Positions 1 to 8,633 of a stretch of 64,000 nucleotides of DNA are shown piece after piece. The DNA comes from Paenibacillus sp. HB172176 (GTDB lineage Bacteria > Bacillota > Bacilli > Paenibacillales > Paenibacillaceae). Below the pieces are notes generated by a model that was not told the origin of the DNA, did not search any database, and saw only the letters and a program-made list of their open reading frames with translations. Numbering within the stretch: position 1 is the first letter of the stretch; the number at the start of each line of letters is the position of its first letter. Location: contig NZ_JAATHD010000011.1 of NCBI RefSeq assembly GCF_011947265.1, positions 118,068-182,067 of the forward strand. The letters run 5' to 3'. Position numbers and translations under genes: made by a program.

Positions 1-1
1 A

Positions 2-2746
2 GGAAGCATTAGCCTATCCGAGGTTCCAATCGGGGACAATTATGTCATTAAAGCGGTGAAAGCGGGTTATCGCGATGCTCTGCTCGAGAATGTGACGGTT
101 ACGCCGGCAAGCGTAACGAATATTCATGAATTGCTGCTGGCAAGCAAAGCTCCCGAGTCGTTATTCGATTATACATTCGACAATTTGGCGAGCGGCAATC
201 TGGCAACCGGGGATGGCTTGACGATCAGTACCTCCGGGGGCAAGCTCGAGGTTGTCGAAACGCCTGACGCGGATAATAAGAGCGCCAAGCTGACTCGTTC
301 CTCGAACAGCGGAAGCACAGCCTTGTCGCGTTCTTTCGACGAGCCGCTGAAGGGCATTGTTACCGTTGAAGCGGATGTTATGCGCGATGATCCTTATGTG
401 TCGGGCAACAATTGGATCAGCTTGCCTTATATTTACGGAAGCGGGAGCAGCACCTCTCCGGGCGTCAGCTTCTCGTTCAGCAAGAACAAGATTCATGCTT
501 ACAAAGGCTCATCGGACAATGAATTGATGAGCTACGAGCTTGAAAAGTGGTATCATGTGCGGATTGTGATCAACACGGTCAGCCAATATTTCGATTTATT
601 CATTGACGGCGAGCAATATGTCGACAATGCCGCATTCCGCAGAGACATGCAGGATATTGTGAGAATCGATTTCTATGCCAACAGCTCGAACTACGGCAGC
701 GCCTATATCGATAATTTCAAAGTGACGCAGGGCGAGGCGTATTCCAAATATGATGCGACATTGTCCGATCTTGTCAGCGATGCTGGAGCATTGACGGCTG
801 TGGACGAATCCAGCTATGTAATTGAAGTGCCCGCAGAGACCCAAAGCATCGCATTAACGCCTACGGCAAGCAGTCCGAATGTCAGCGCCATTGCAGTCGG
901 CGGGGAGGCAGTCGCCAGCGGATCAGCATCGGCGGCAATTCCTCTGACTGAGGATCAAACGGTCATTACGGTACAAGTGACGGCAGAGGACGGAGCGACG
1001 GTCAAGACCTATACGGTTACAGTGAACCGGATCTCGCCGCTGCTCGATTCTACGCTCAAAGACATTGCGCTGAGCAACGGTGAATTGACGCCGGCATTTG
1101 CAAAAGACGTGACAGCGTATGAGGTGACATTGCCGTTTGCCGTAGAGGAGCTAATTGTTACGCCTGAGGCAAGCTACGCGCAAGCCGATATTGAGGTGAA
1201 CGGACATTCCGTCGCCAGCGGTCAAGCTTCGCCCGCGCTGCCGCTGTCAGAGGGAGACAATAATATCGAGATTGTCGTCGTTTCCGCGGATGGCACCGCT
1301 AATACGACCTACACGTTAAACGTGCATCGGGATGCAAATCCTGACACCGGAGGCGACAACGGTGGTGACACTGGCGGCGACACTGGTGGTGACACCGGCG
1401 GTGACACTGGCGGCGACACCGGAGGCGACAACGGTGGTGACACTGGAGGCGACACTGGAGGCGACACTGGCGGTGACACTGGAGGCGACACTGGCGGCGA
1501 CACCGGAGGGGACACTGGAGGCGACACCGGAGGCGACATCGGCAACGACAATAACGGCAACACAGAAACGCCTTCGTCCCCAGAGCAACCGTCCGACAGC
1601 TCGATTATTAAGCTGGCAGCCGGAATCGACGGCTCCGCGGTTATTTCCGCCGAGGCCTTCGATCAAGCCATGCAAGCCGCGACGGCGGATCAAGCCGGCA
1701 TCAAGCAGATTCAAGTGAAGGTAGAAGGAGAGGCTGGCACAAAGGGTTATCGCGTGAGCTTTCCTGTCTCAGCACTGTCCAATACGGATCATGCCGCAGC
1801 AATCACCTTGGACTCGCCGCTCGGAACCTTGCTTCTAAGTGATCAGATGCTTAGCGGCATGAAGCTCGAGAGCGACGAGATTGAGCTTCGCGTATCCGGG
1901 CTGTCTACAGCTTCGCTGAACGAGGAAGCTGGGGACAAAATCGGCGGGCGCCCCGTCATTAATCTCGAGCTGTACGCCGGTGGCAAGCTGATTCATTGGA
2001 GTAATCTTGATGCGAAGGTAACAGTTACGATTCCATATTCGCCGACAGAGGAAGAGCATCAGAGCATCGAGCATCTTACCGTGATGTATGTGGACGAGAA
2101 CGGGAATATGGTTCCCGTGTCGAATGCCCATTATAATGAGCTTCTCGGCGGCGTGACCTTCACAACTTATCATTTCAGCACGTACGCCATCATCTTCGAC
2201 CAGAAGAGCTTTCAGGATTTGAACGGCGTTGAATGGGCTCGCAAGGCCATTGAAGTTCTTGCCGCGAAAGGCGTTGTTCGCGGAGTAGACGAAGCGAATT
2301 TCAATCCGCAATCGTCCGTGACCAGAGCCGATTTCATCGTATTGCTGGCTCGTTTGCTAGGATTAGATGGTGATGCTCCAAGCGGATTTCAGGATGTGCT
2401 GCCAACTGATTATTATTATGATGCGGTGAATAGCGCGAAGGCTCTTGGCATCGTAGAGGGCACAGGACAGAATAGCTTCCAGCCGCAAGCGTTCATTACC
2501 CGCGAGGATGCGATGGTGCTGGTCGCCAGAGCGATGACTGCCATGAAGTCTCCGCTGGAAGCATCCGAGCTGTCTTCGGAAGCTTACGCGGATATAGCCG
2601 ATATCGCCCAATATGCGCTGGACAGTGTGGGGTCCCTCGTGCATTCCGGCATCATTTCCGGCTATGACAACGCCATTCATCCCAAGGATAAGCTGAGTCG
2701 AGCGGAGGCGGCCGTTATGTTCTACAAGCTGCTTCAAACGCAATAA
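2..2746 (+). CDS. SLH-anchored surface protein, 5' end missing
   Basis: The frame is open back to base 2, so the start lies before the window; a GTG at 56 is not a convincing start because coding sequence continues upstream. Of 914 visible residues, about 58-245 resemble a concanavalin-like jelly roll. About 248-342 and 347-442 are two cadherin-like beta-sandwich repeats, each ending in a TYT(V/L)xVxR motif. About 447-515 is a linker of Gly-Gly-Asp-Thr units. About 534-734 is a beta-rich region also seen in the cohesin protein at 52502. About 737-914 are three SLH domains (motifs TRADF, TREDA and SRAEA). SLH domains bind secondary cell-wall polymer, so the protein should sit on the cell surface. 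The missing N-terminus may carry an enzyme or binding module. A terminator follows the stop. Confidence 0.85.
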   Translation, partial: GSISLSEVPIGDNYVIKAVKAGYRDALLENVTVTPASVTNIHELLLASKAPESLFDYTFDNLASGNLATGDGLTISTSGGKLEVVETPDADNKSAKLTRSSNSGSTALSRSFDEPLKGIVTVEADVMRDDPYVSGNNWISLPYIYGSGSSTSPGVSFSFSKNKIHAYKGSSDNELMSYELEKWYHVRIVINTVSQYFDLFIDGEQYVDNAAFRRDMQDIVRIDFYANSSNYGSAYIDNFKVTQGEAYSKYDATLSDLVSDAGALTAVDESSYVIEVPAETQSIALTPTASSPNVSAIAVGGEAVASGSASAAIPLTEDQTVITVQVTAEDGATVKTYTVTVNRISPLLDSTLKDIALSNGELTPAFAKDVTAYEVTLPFAVEELIVTPEASYAQADIEVNGHSVASGQASPALPLSEGDNNIEIVVVSADGTANTTYTLNVHRDANPDTGGDNGGDTGGDTGGDTGGDTGGDTGGDNGGDTGGDTGGDTGGDTGGDTGGDTGGDTGGDTGGDIGNDNNGNTETPSSPEQPSDSSIIKLAAGIDGSAVISAEAFDQAMQAATADQAGIKQIQVKVEGEAGTKGYRVSFPVSALSNTDHAAAITLDSPLGTLLLSDQMLSGMKLESDEIELRVSGLSTASLNEEAGDKIGGRPVINLELYAGGKLIHWSNLDAKVTVTIPYSPTEEEHQSIEHLTVMYVDENGNMVPVSNAHYNELLGGVTFTTYHFSTYAIIFDQKSFQDLNGVEWARKAIEVLAAKGVVRGVDEANFNPQSSVTRADFIVLLARLLGLDGDAPSGFQDVLPTDYYYDAVNSAKALGIVEGTGQNSFQPQAFITREDAMVLVARAMTAMKSPLEASELSSEAYADIADIAQYALDSVGSLVHSGIISGYDNAIHPKDKLSRAEAAVMFYKLLQTQ

Positions 2747-2770
2747 AACCGAATCTCATAAATGGTACGC

Positions 2771-2806
2771 GAAGAAACCCGGGCAGCCTCTGCTCGGGTT
2801 TCTTTC
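2771..2806 (+). terminator. Rho-independent terminator after the SLH protein
   Basis: A 13-bp stem (GAAACCCGGGCAG pairing with CTGCTCGGGTTTC, one G-T pair) with a 3-base loop is followed by TTTCGTT. It lies 25 bases after the stop codon. Confidence 0.8.
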
Positions 2807-3035
2807 GTTGCCTTATTGTATGTATGAAATTTCAATAGTAATGAATGCTTGCGACTGTAGCGGACATATTCGAGGCTGTCGATTCATTGTGAACAGTCTC
2901 ATAAAAAAGCGCCGAATGACATGCTGACGGACAGAGATGCGCTTATTCCCATCAAAAATCATCATTTGTCATTTTAAACGGACACCAGCGCTCTTATTTG
3001 TAACAAATCGAGGAAAAAAAGAGTGTATCCCACAC

Positions 3036-3170
3036 AATAAGGTCTCTCATGTCCGCCAAAATGGAAAATCCCCGAATTTTAGCCGAATAAGGTCTCTCAT
3101 GTCCATTAGAGCAAGCGAATGTTGAAAAACACTGTCTAAGAGGACGAAAAGTCCGTTAGAACAAGTGACT
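3036..3170 (+). repeat. Short direct repeats in a non-coding gap
   Basis: The 19-mer AATAAGGTCTCTCATGTCC occurs exactly at 3036-3054 and 3086-3104, 50 bases apart. The text after the second copy (GTCCATTAGAGCAAGCGA) recurs imperfectly near 3150 (GTCCGTTAGAACAAGTGA). The gap from 2810 to 3330 holds no convincing gene. These repeats and the promoter at 3247-3275 are all I see in it. Confidence 0.6.
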
Positions 3171-3246
3171 TTTTTCAAAGGACGCCGTCAGGCGTTCTTC
3201 CCAAAGACGAGTGTGAGAAAGTGAAAGAACTTGATTCATTGCGCAA

Positions 3247-3275
3247 TGTAAGCTCCTCGAATTGCCCGATATAAT
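3247..3275 (+). promoter_or_regulatory. Candidate promoter of the ABC permease operon
   Basis: A perfect TATAAT at 3270-3275 lies 57 bases before the permease start. The sequence 17 bases upstream (TGTAAG at 3247) is a poor -35, so an activator, perhaps the response regulator encoded in the same cluster, may be needed (inference). Confidence 0.45.
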
Positions 3276-3332
3276 ACAACTATCGACAGTATACAAGAGA
3301 TCATCTACAAGAATAAGGAGTTGGACTTAGCA

Positions 3333-4292
3333 ATGAAAGACACCGCCATACAACCCAAAGTCCCTATGGCGAAGACGCCGGGCAAGAAGCCGCGTTTCTT
3401 CAGCAAATGGGAATCGCCGCTGGCAGGCTATCTGTTCCTCTCGCCATGGCTGATCGGATTCCTGCTTCTGACGCTTGGTCCAATCGCAATGTCGTTCTAC
3501 TATTCCTTCACGGATTACTCGCTCCTCGATAAGCCCGGCTGGGTAGGAATGAGCAATTACAAGCATATCCTGACGGAGGACGATACCTTCCGCGATTCGA
3601 TTAAAGTAACGCTGCTCTTCGTCTTGTTCTCCGTGCCGCTCAAGCTTATTTCCGCTTTGGCGGTAGCGATGGTGCTGAATCGGAGGATCAAGGGAATTTC
3701 CTTCTACCGCACGATGATTTATTTCCCCTCGCTGATTGGCACGAGCATAGCGGTATCCATTCTGTGGAAAAACATCTTCAGCAAAGATGGCGTTATCAAT
3801 CAAATTCTCTCGGTATTCGGCATTGAAGGGAAGGCATGGATCGCCGATCCCGATACGGCGCTTGGCACGTTGGTGCTGCTAGTGGCCTGGCAGTTCGGCT
3901 CGGCCATGATTATCTTCCTCGCCGGACTGAAGCAAATCTCGAAGGATCTATACGAAGCGTCCTCGGTCGACGGCGCAAGCAAGATGCGGCAATTTTTCAC
4001 CATCACGCTTCCGATGCTGTCGCCGATCATTCTGTTCAACTTTGTTCAGCAGACGATCAATTCCTTTCAGATGTTCACGCAAGCCTTCATCATTACCAAT
4101 GGCGGACCGATTAACTCCACTTATGTGTATGTGATGTACTTGTACGAGCGCGCCTTCTCGAAATTCCAGATGGGCTACGCTTCATCGCTAGCCTGGATCC
4201 TGCTTGCGATCATAGCCGCCGTCACCGCCGTCATATTCGCAACATCGAGGTACTGGGTCTTCTACGAAACGCAAGGAGGGAAAGGCAAGTGA
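3333..4292 (+). CDS. ABC sugar importer permease, MalF/UgpA type
   Basis: First inner-membrane subunit of a binding-protein-dependent carbohydrate importer, 319 residues. It has about six membrane segments. The cytoplasmic EAA loop that docks to the ATPase reads EASSVDGASKMRQFFTITLP. The ATG at 3333 is preferred to an in-frame TTG at 3321, because AAGGAG (3315-3320) abuts the TTG and is 12 bases from the ATG. The gene overlaps the next permease by 4 bases. No ATPase gene lies nearby; importers of this family commonly share an MsmX-like ATPase encoded elsewhere. The GH115 gene in the same locus suggests xylan-derived acidic oligosaccharides as substrate (inference). Confidence 0.9.
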   Translation: MKDTAIQPKVPMAKTPGKKPRFFSKWESPLAGYLFLSPWLIGFLLLTLGPIAMSFYYSFTDYSLLDKPGWVGMSNYKHILTEDDTFRDSIKVTLLFVLFSVPLKLISALAVAMVLNRRIKGISFYRTMIYFPSLIGTSIAVSILWKNIFSKDGVINQILSVFGIEGKAWIADPDTALGTLVLLVAWQFGSAMIIFLAGLKQISKDLYEASSVDGASKMRQFFTITLPMLSPIILFNFVQQTINSFQMFTQAFIITNGGPINSTYVYVMYLYERAFSKFQMGYASSLAWILLAIIAAVTAVIFATSRYWVFYETQGGKGK

Positions 4293-5128
4293 GCAATTAC
4301 AAACGCTGGTCCGCGCATGGCATTCTGATCCTGGCAAGCGCGATCATGATGTATCCCGTATTTTGGTGGCTCGGGGCCTCTTTCAAGACCAATGACGAGA
4401 TGCGTTCGCCCAGTCTGTTCCCGGACACGCTTCACTGGTCCAATTATTCGGATGGCTGGGTGTCGGTTCCCAACTACCATTTCGGTCTGTTCTATCTCAA
4501 CACCTTTGAATTAATAGCAGGCGTGTTATTCACGAGCGTCATCTCCTGCAGCCTGGTGGCCTTCGCCTTCGCGAGATTGGATTTTCCTTTCCGCAAAATT
4601 TGGTTCGCGATTCTGCTCGTCACGCTCATGCTTCCGACCCAGGTTACGATCGTGCCGCAATATGTGCTATTCAATAAGCTGAACTGGATCAATACGTATC
4701 TGCCTTTCTATATTCCGCATTTGCTCGCGGGAGGCATCGGAGGACCGTTCTTCATCTACCTGCTCGTTCAGTTCATTCGGTCCATTCCTCGCGACCTCGA
4801 TGAATCGGCCAAGATCGATGGATGCTCATGGTTTGGCATCTACTGGAGAATCATCATTCCGCTGACCAAGCCCGCTCTGGTTACGGTGGCGATCTATTGC
4901 TTCCTGTGGAACTGGGATGATTTCTTCGGCCAACTGCTCTACATTAATACGGTTGACAAATATACGGTTAACCTGGCGTTGAAGCTATTCATCGATTCCC
5001 AGGGCACAATTCCATGGGGAGAAATGCTGGCCATGTCGCTGCTTAGCGTTGTGCCGGCGGTTGTAATCTTCTTCCTCGCTCAGAAGCACTTTGTGGAAGG
5101 TATTGCTTCGGGAGCATTAAAAGGGTAA
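4289..5128 (+). CDS. ABC sugar importer permease, MalG/UgpE type
   Basis: Second membrane subunit, 279 residues, with about six membrane segments. The EAA loop reads ESAKIDGCSWFGIYWRIIIP. It starts at GTG 4289 in a GTGA overlap with the upstream permease stop, behind AAGGAGG at 4273, so the two are translationally coupled. The C-terminus (KHFVEGIASGALKG) is typical of the family. A stem-loop with a T-rich tail follows at 5146. Confidence 0.92.
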   Translation: MSNYKRWSAHGILILASAIMMYPVFWWLGASFKTNDEMRSPSLFPDTLHWSNYSDGWVSVPNYHFGLFYLNTFELIAGVLFTSVISCSLVAFAFARLDFPFRKIWFAILLVTLMLPTQVTIVPQYVLFNKLNWINTYLPFYIPHLLAGGIGGPFFIYLLVQFIRSIPRDLDESAKIDGCSWFGIYWRIIIPLTKPALVTVAIYCFLWNWDDFFGQLLYINTVDKYTVNLALKLFIDSQGTIPWGEMLAMSLLSVVPAVVIFFLAQKHFVEGIASGALKG

Positions 5129-5145
5129 CATTTGTAGACAAGGGG

Positions 5146-5177
5146 AAGCTGCTCCATTGGACGCAGCTTTCTTTCTT
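5146..5177 (+). terminator. Stem-loop between permease and kinase genes
   Basis: AAGCTGC (5146-5152) pairs with GCAGCTT (5163-5169) and is followed by TCTTTCTT. It probably causes partial termination between the transport and sensor genes. The 7-bp stem is modest. Confidence 0.5.
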
Positions 5178-5219
5178 CGTTTCACCACTTGTAAATAAAG
5201 CTACGGGAGCGATGAAGCC

Positions 5220-6977
5220 ATGCTTCAAAATCCATTTAAAACCTATCGAATCAGCGCGGTGTTCTTCTTCGGCTCGGCGCTTATCATAACGCTGTTGATT
5301 GGCTTGTTGATCATGATCGGCTATAACCGAACCTCCGATCAGATCGAGCAGAATACATCGTATTATCAGCAGCAGCTTCTTAACGAGCTCAGCAAGAAGA
5401 TGAATACGAGCCTGATCGGCGTGGAGCAAACCTCGAACACGGCCGCCAAGAGCTTCGATCTTCTGTACGCCAGATTGCAGGAAGGAGACGCATACGAGAA
5501 AGCGCGGCTGCAATCCGAAATTCGGGATCAGATGAATTATGTGGTGTTCGGAACGACGATTCTTCAGTCCATCCATATCTATTCGAGCTATCCCTTTACA
5601 ACGGACCGCCAAGGACCGGTCGCCTTTCTGCCAATGAGCAGGGTGAGCGAAGAGCCATGGTATGGCGTTATTCAGGATACGGACAGCGAATGGCTGCCCG
5701 AGCATGTCATAGAGACGAATTCGGGTGAAGAAGCGGTCATCAGCTTCGCCCGGAAGGTGTTCAACAACAGCAACCAGTTCTACAGTCTCATGGTATTCAA
5801 CATCAAGGTATCTGATTTCAAGCAGCTAATTTCCTCGGAGGATAATTCGAGCAATAGAGGCTTGCTGGATGCCGCGAACAAATTGCTTACTCATTCCGGG
5901 AATGGCGAGCTGCTGATACAAGCTGCGGCGGCGCTTGCGGACGAGATGAAGAAGCCCAGCGGTTCCTTGCGAGTCGGCAATCAATTCTATGTATGGGCGA
6001 AATCGCCCGATTCCCGCTGGACCTTGATTGAAGCGAATTCCTGGCTGGAGATGACGGAAGGCACGCGGCATACGGCAAGGCTATTCCTTATTCTTGGCGC
6101 TACGACCATCTTGCTTGTCTTCCTCCTAACGCTGTCTCTTTCGAGCCGCTTCATGAAGCCGATGAACCTGCTGCTTCGTGCGATGGATCAATACGCAATC
6201 GGGGAGAAGAAGCAGGTTCCCGGAGATTACTCCAATGAATTCGGACGCTTATTTGACGGTTACCGGCGGTTGACAGAGAGAATCGAGGAGCTGTACGCTT
6301 CTTTGAAAATTCAGCATCAAAGGCAAAGGGAAGCGGAATTAAAATCGCTGCAAATGATGATTAATCCTCATTTCATCTATAATACGCTCGATCAGATTAA
6401 TTGGATGGCGATAGAATCGAAGCAGAATCAAGTGAGTCAGATGCTGACCGAGGTCGCGGGCATGTTCCGGCTGGCGCTCTCGAATACGGACAGCTTGGTG
6501 ACCGTGAAGGAAGAGCTTGCCCATACGGAATGTTACTTGCGCTTTCAGAAGGTGAGATGGGAGGATCGACTGTCCTATTCCATCGAGGTGGAAGGAGATG
6601 CATGGCAGGAGCCCATTCCGAAAATTATCCTGCAGCCCTTTATCGAAAACGCGTTTATTCACGGCTTTCATGGCATGTCGCGGGCGGAGCTTCGAATCCG
6701 TATTTGGCGGCAGGAGCAGGAGCTTCACATTCTTATCGTGAACAACGGTAAGGCGTTGGACGAAAATTGGCGCAGCAAGCCTCGCAAACGGGGCGGCTAT
6801 GGTCTTAAGAACGTGCAAGAGCGACTGGAGGCCTTGTTCGGCGATGATTACACGATGGAGATGAGAAATCGAAATGGGGAAGATTCGGGCGTGGAAGCGT
6901 GGATTTCATTCCCTTTGAATAAGATTTCCAATGAGGAGAAGGGACGGACGGACAATGTGGAAAATCGCGATCATTGA
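5220..6977 (+). CDS. Sensor histidine kinase, YesM family
   Basis: Membrane kinase of 585 residues. A first membrane segment (about 13-37) is followed by a long extracellular sensor region (about 40-285), a second membrane segment (about 288-312), a HAMP-like linker, and a His_kinase domain with phospho-acceptor His384 in the motif NPHFIYNTLDQINW. The HATPase domain follows, with N-box NAFIHGF and a GGYGLKNVQERL motif. Kinases of this family sense extracellular sugars and phosphorylate a partner AraC-type regulator, here the next gene, which it overlaps by 23 bases. It likely reports the sugar imported by the adjacent transporter (inference from position). Confidence 0.93.
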   Translation: MLQNPFKTYRISAVFFFGSALIITLLIGLLIMIGYNRTSDQIEQNTSYYQQQLLNELSKKMNTSLIGVEQTSNTAAKSFDLLYARLQEGDAYEKARLQSEIRDQMNYVVFGTTILQSIHIYSSYPFTTDRQGPVAFLPMSRVSEEPWYGVIQDTDSEWLPEHVIETNSGEEAVISFARKVFNNSNQFYSLMVFNIKVSDFKQLISSEDNSSNRGLLDAANKLLTHSGNGELLIQAAAALADEMKKPSGSLRVGNQFYVWAKSPDSRWTLIEANSWLEMTEGTRHTARLFLILGATTILLVFLLTLSLSSRFMKPMNLLLRAMDQYAIGEKKQVPGDYSNEFGRLFDGYRRLTERIEELYASLKIQHQRQREAELKSLQMMINPHFIYNTLDQINWMAIESKQNQVSQMLTEVAGMFRLALSNTDSLVTVKEELAHTECYLRFQKVRWEDRLSYSIEVEGDAWQEPIPKIILQPFIENAFIHGFHGMSRAELRIRIWRQEQELHILIVNNGKALDENWRSKPRKRGGYGLKNVQERLEALFGDDYTMEMRNRNGEDSGVEAWISFPLNKISNEEKGRTDNVENRDH

Positions 6978-8508
6978 CGATGATTTTCAAGTGCTGAGAG
7001 GGCTTAGGAGCATTATTCCGTGGGAAGAGCTCGACGCCGAATTCGTAGGAGATGCGATAGACGGGGAGCATGGTCTCGAGCTTGTTCGGAAGCAGGAGCC
7101 CGATATCGTCATTACCGACTTGTATATGCCTGGCATAAGCGGCATCGACATGATTCAACAGCTGCGTTCCGAGAACAGGAATTGCCGATTCATTATTCTT
7201 AGCGGCTATACGGATTTCGAATATGCCAGACAAGCCATTCGCTTGGATGTTGATGATTACTTGAACAAGCCCATTACCATTGATCAGCTTCGGAAGGTGC
7301 TTCTGGGCACCATACAGCAGCTCGAGGAGACATATCTGGAGAAAATGGAGAAGACGGAGCTGCTGCATTCCTTGCGAAATTACGAGCTGATGCGTTCAGA
7401 AGAACAAATTGCGGGACTTCTGACCGGGAAAGTGGATCAGTTGCCGTCCGATCTTGAGTTGCCCGGTCAACCGGAGTGGTGGCATGCCATGGACCAGCAG
7501 GTTCTTCTGCTTGAACTCGTGAAGACGGAGAGAGTGTCCCATATCTCGATTGCCGATTGGCATTTGTTCCGTTTCGCGATGTCGAATGTGATTGAGGAGC
7601 TGCTCGGGCAAGAATGGCCCCAGTCTCATTTCTCGTGGTTGTACGGCCCGATTTCTGCGGTTGTGCTGCACATGAAACGGGAAGAACTCGATGAAGCTCT
7701 TGAGTCGCGCATAGAGGCATTAAGCGAGAAGCTGATTGACACCATGAATCAGTTTCTTAAGCTGAAGGTCGCCATAGGTGTAGGAAGCCGACAGGCCCGG
7801 CTTGCCGGGCTGAAGGAATCGGCGGATCGCGCGCTCGAGGATTTGCATGAATGGCGAAGCCCTGCCGCCCTCCAACTGGTGGATGTTATCGCACAAGCTC
7901 TGGACAAATCGAGCGAAGAGGAGCTTTGGCAATCGCTAATGCAATATATTTCGCAATGGGAGAACGTCGACGGGGCGGAGGACGGGGTTATTATCTATAA
8001 GGTGTTGGCCGCCGAGCTGACCGCGCTGTTCTTGTACGCGGTGGAACGTACGGGGTTGCGGATGGACGAGCAAGCGGAAGGCGCCTTGTATTCGCAGCCG
8101 GATACCGTAATCAACCGGGGAGATCTGGAGGGTTATTTGCAGGCAATGATCAGGCGCGTGCAACGGACACAGAAGCCCGTGATTGCTCATAAGCACAGGG
8201 CGGCAGTGGATACGATGATACAATATATTCACGAGAATTACGCGAGCGACATTACGCTCGACGAGCTTGCCGGACAGCTGTTCATATCCAAAAACTATCT
8301 CAACCAACTATTCAAAAAGGTGACCGGCGAAACCTTTATGAACTATGTCATTCGCGTGCGCTTGGAGAAGGCCAAGTCGCTCTTGCTCGAAGGAGACTTG
8401 CTGATCTATGAGGTGGCGGAGCAAGTGGGCTACCAGAACGTTCCTTATTTCAGCACGCTGTTCAAGAAATATTGCGGCGTGAATCCAAGCGAATTGCTGA
8501 AAAAATAA
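6955..8508 (+). CDS. Response regulator with AraC-type DNA-binding domain, YesN family
   Basis: Protein of 517 residues. The receiver domain (about 1-120) has acidic residues at 8-10, phospho-acceptor Asp55 (TDLYMPG) and the KP motif in DYLNKPI. A long linker follows. The last 100 residues are two AraC-type helix-turn-helix motifs ending in YFSTLFKKYCGVNPSELL. The ATG at 6955 fits family N-termini (MWKIAIIDDD) and has AAGGGA 10 bases upstream; an in-frame ATG at 6931 gives an eight-residue extension without family resemblance. It should activate the neighbouring transport and glycosidase genes. Confidence 0.93.
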   Translation: MWKIAIIDDDFQVLRGLRSIIPWEELDAEFVGDAIDGEHGLELVRKQEPDIVITDLYMPGISGIDMIQQLRSENRNCRFIILSGYTDFEYARQAIRLDVDDYLNKPITIDQLRKVLLGTIQQLEETYLEKMEKTELLHSLRNYELMRSEEQIAGLLTGKVDQLPSDLELPGQPEWWHAMDQQVLLLELVKTERVSHISIADWHLFRFAMSNVIEELLGQEWPQSHFSWLYGPISAVVLHMKREELDEALESRIEALSEKLIDTMNQFLKLKVAIGVGSRQARLAGLKESADRALEDLHEWRSPAALQLVDVIAQALDKSSEEELWQSLMQYISQWENVDGAEDGVIIYKVLAAELTALFLYAVERTGLRMDEQAEGALYSQPDTVINRGDLEGYLQAMIRRVQRTQKPVIAHKHRAAVDTMIQYIHENYASDITLDELAGQLFISKNYLNQLFKKVTGETFMNYVIRVRLEKAKSLLLEGDLLIYEVAEQVGYQNVPYFSTLFKKYCGVNPSELLKK

Positions 8509-8633
8509 GCGATAATCCGCTCCTTTTACAAATAGTGAAAGAAGAGTGTTCGATTCTCTCCTATACCGCAAACGTCTCAGGAGCTACGATGGAATTGCGA
8601 ATAACGCACTAACTCGAGAGGGGCAAATGGAAT

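Noticed and set aside
1309..1714. Open frames in several readings across the Gly-Gly-Asp-Thr repeat
   Set aside because: Direct result of a 12-bp repeat staying open in all frames; only the frame of the SLH protein continues into folded domains.
2937..3125. 62-codon open frame in the intergenic gap
   Set aside because: No ribosome binding site, covers the short direct repeats, product without features.
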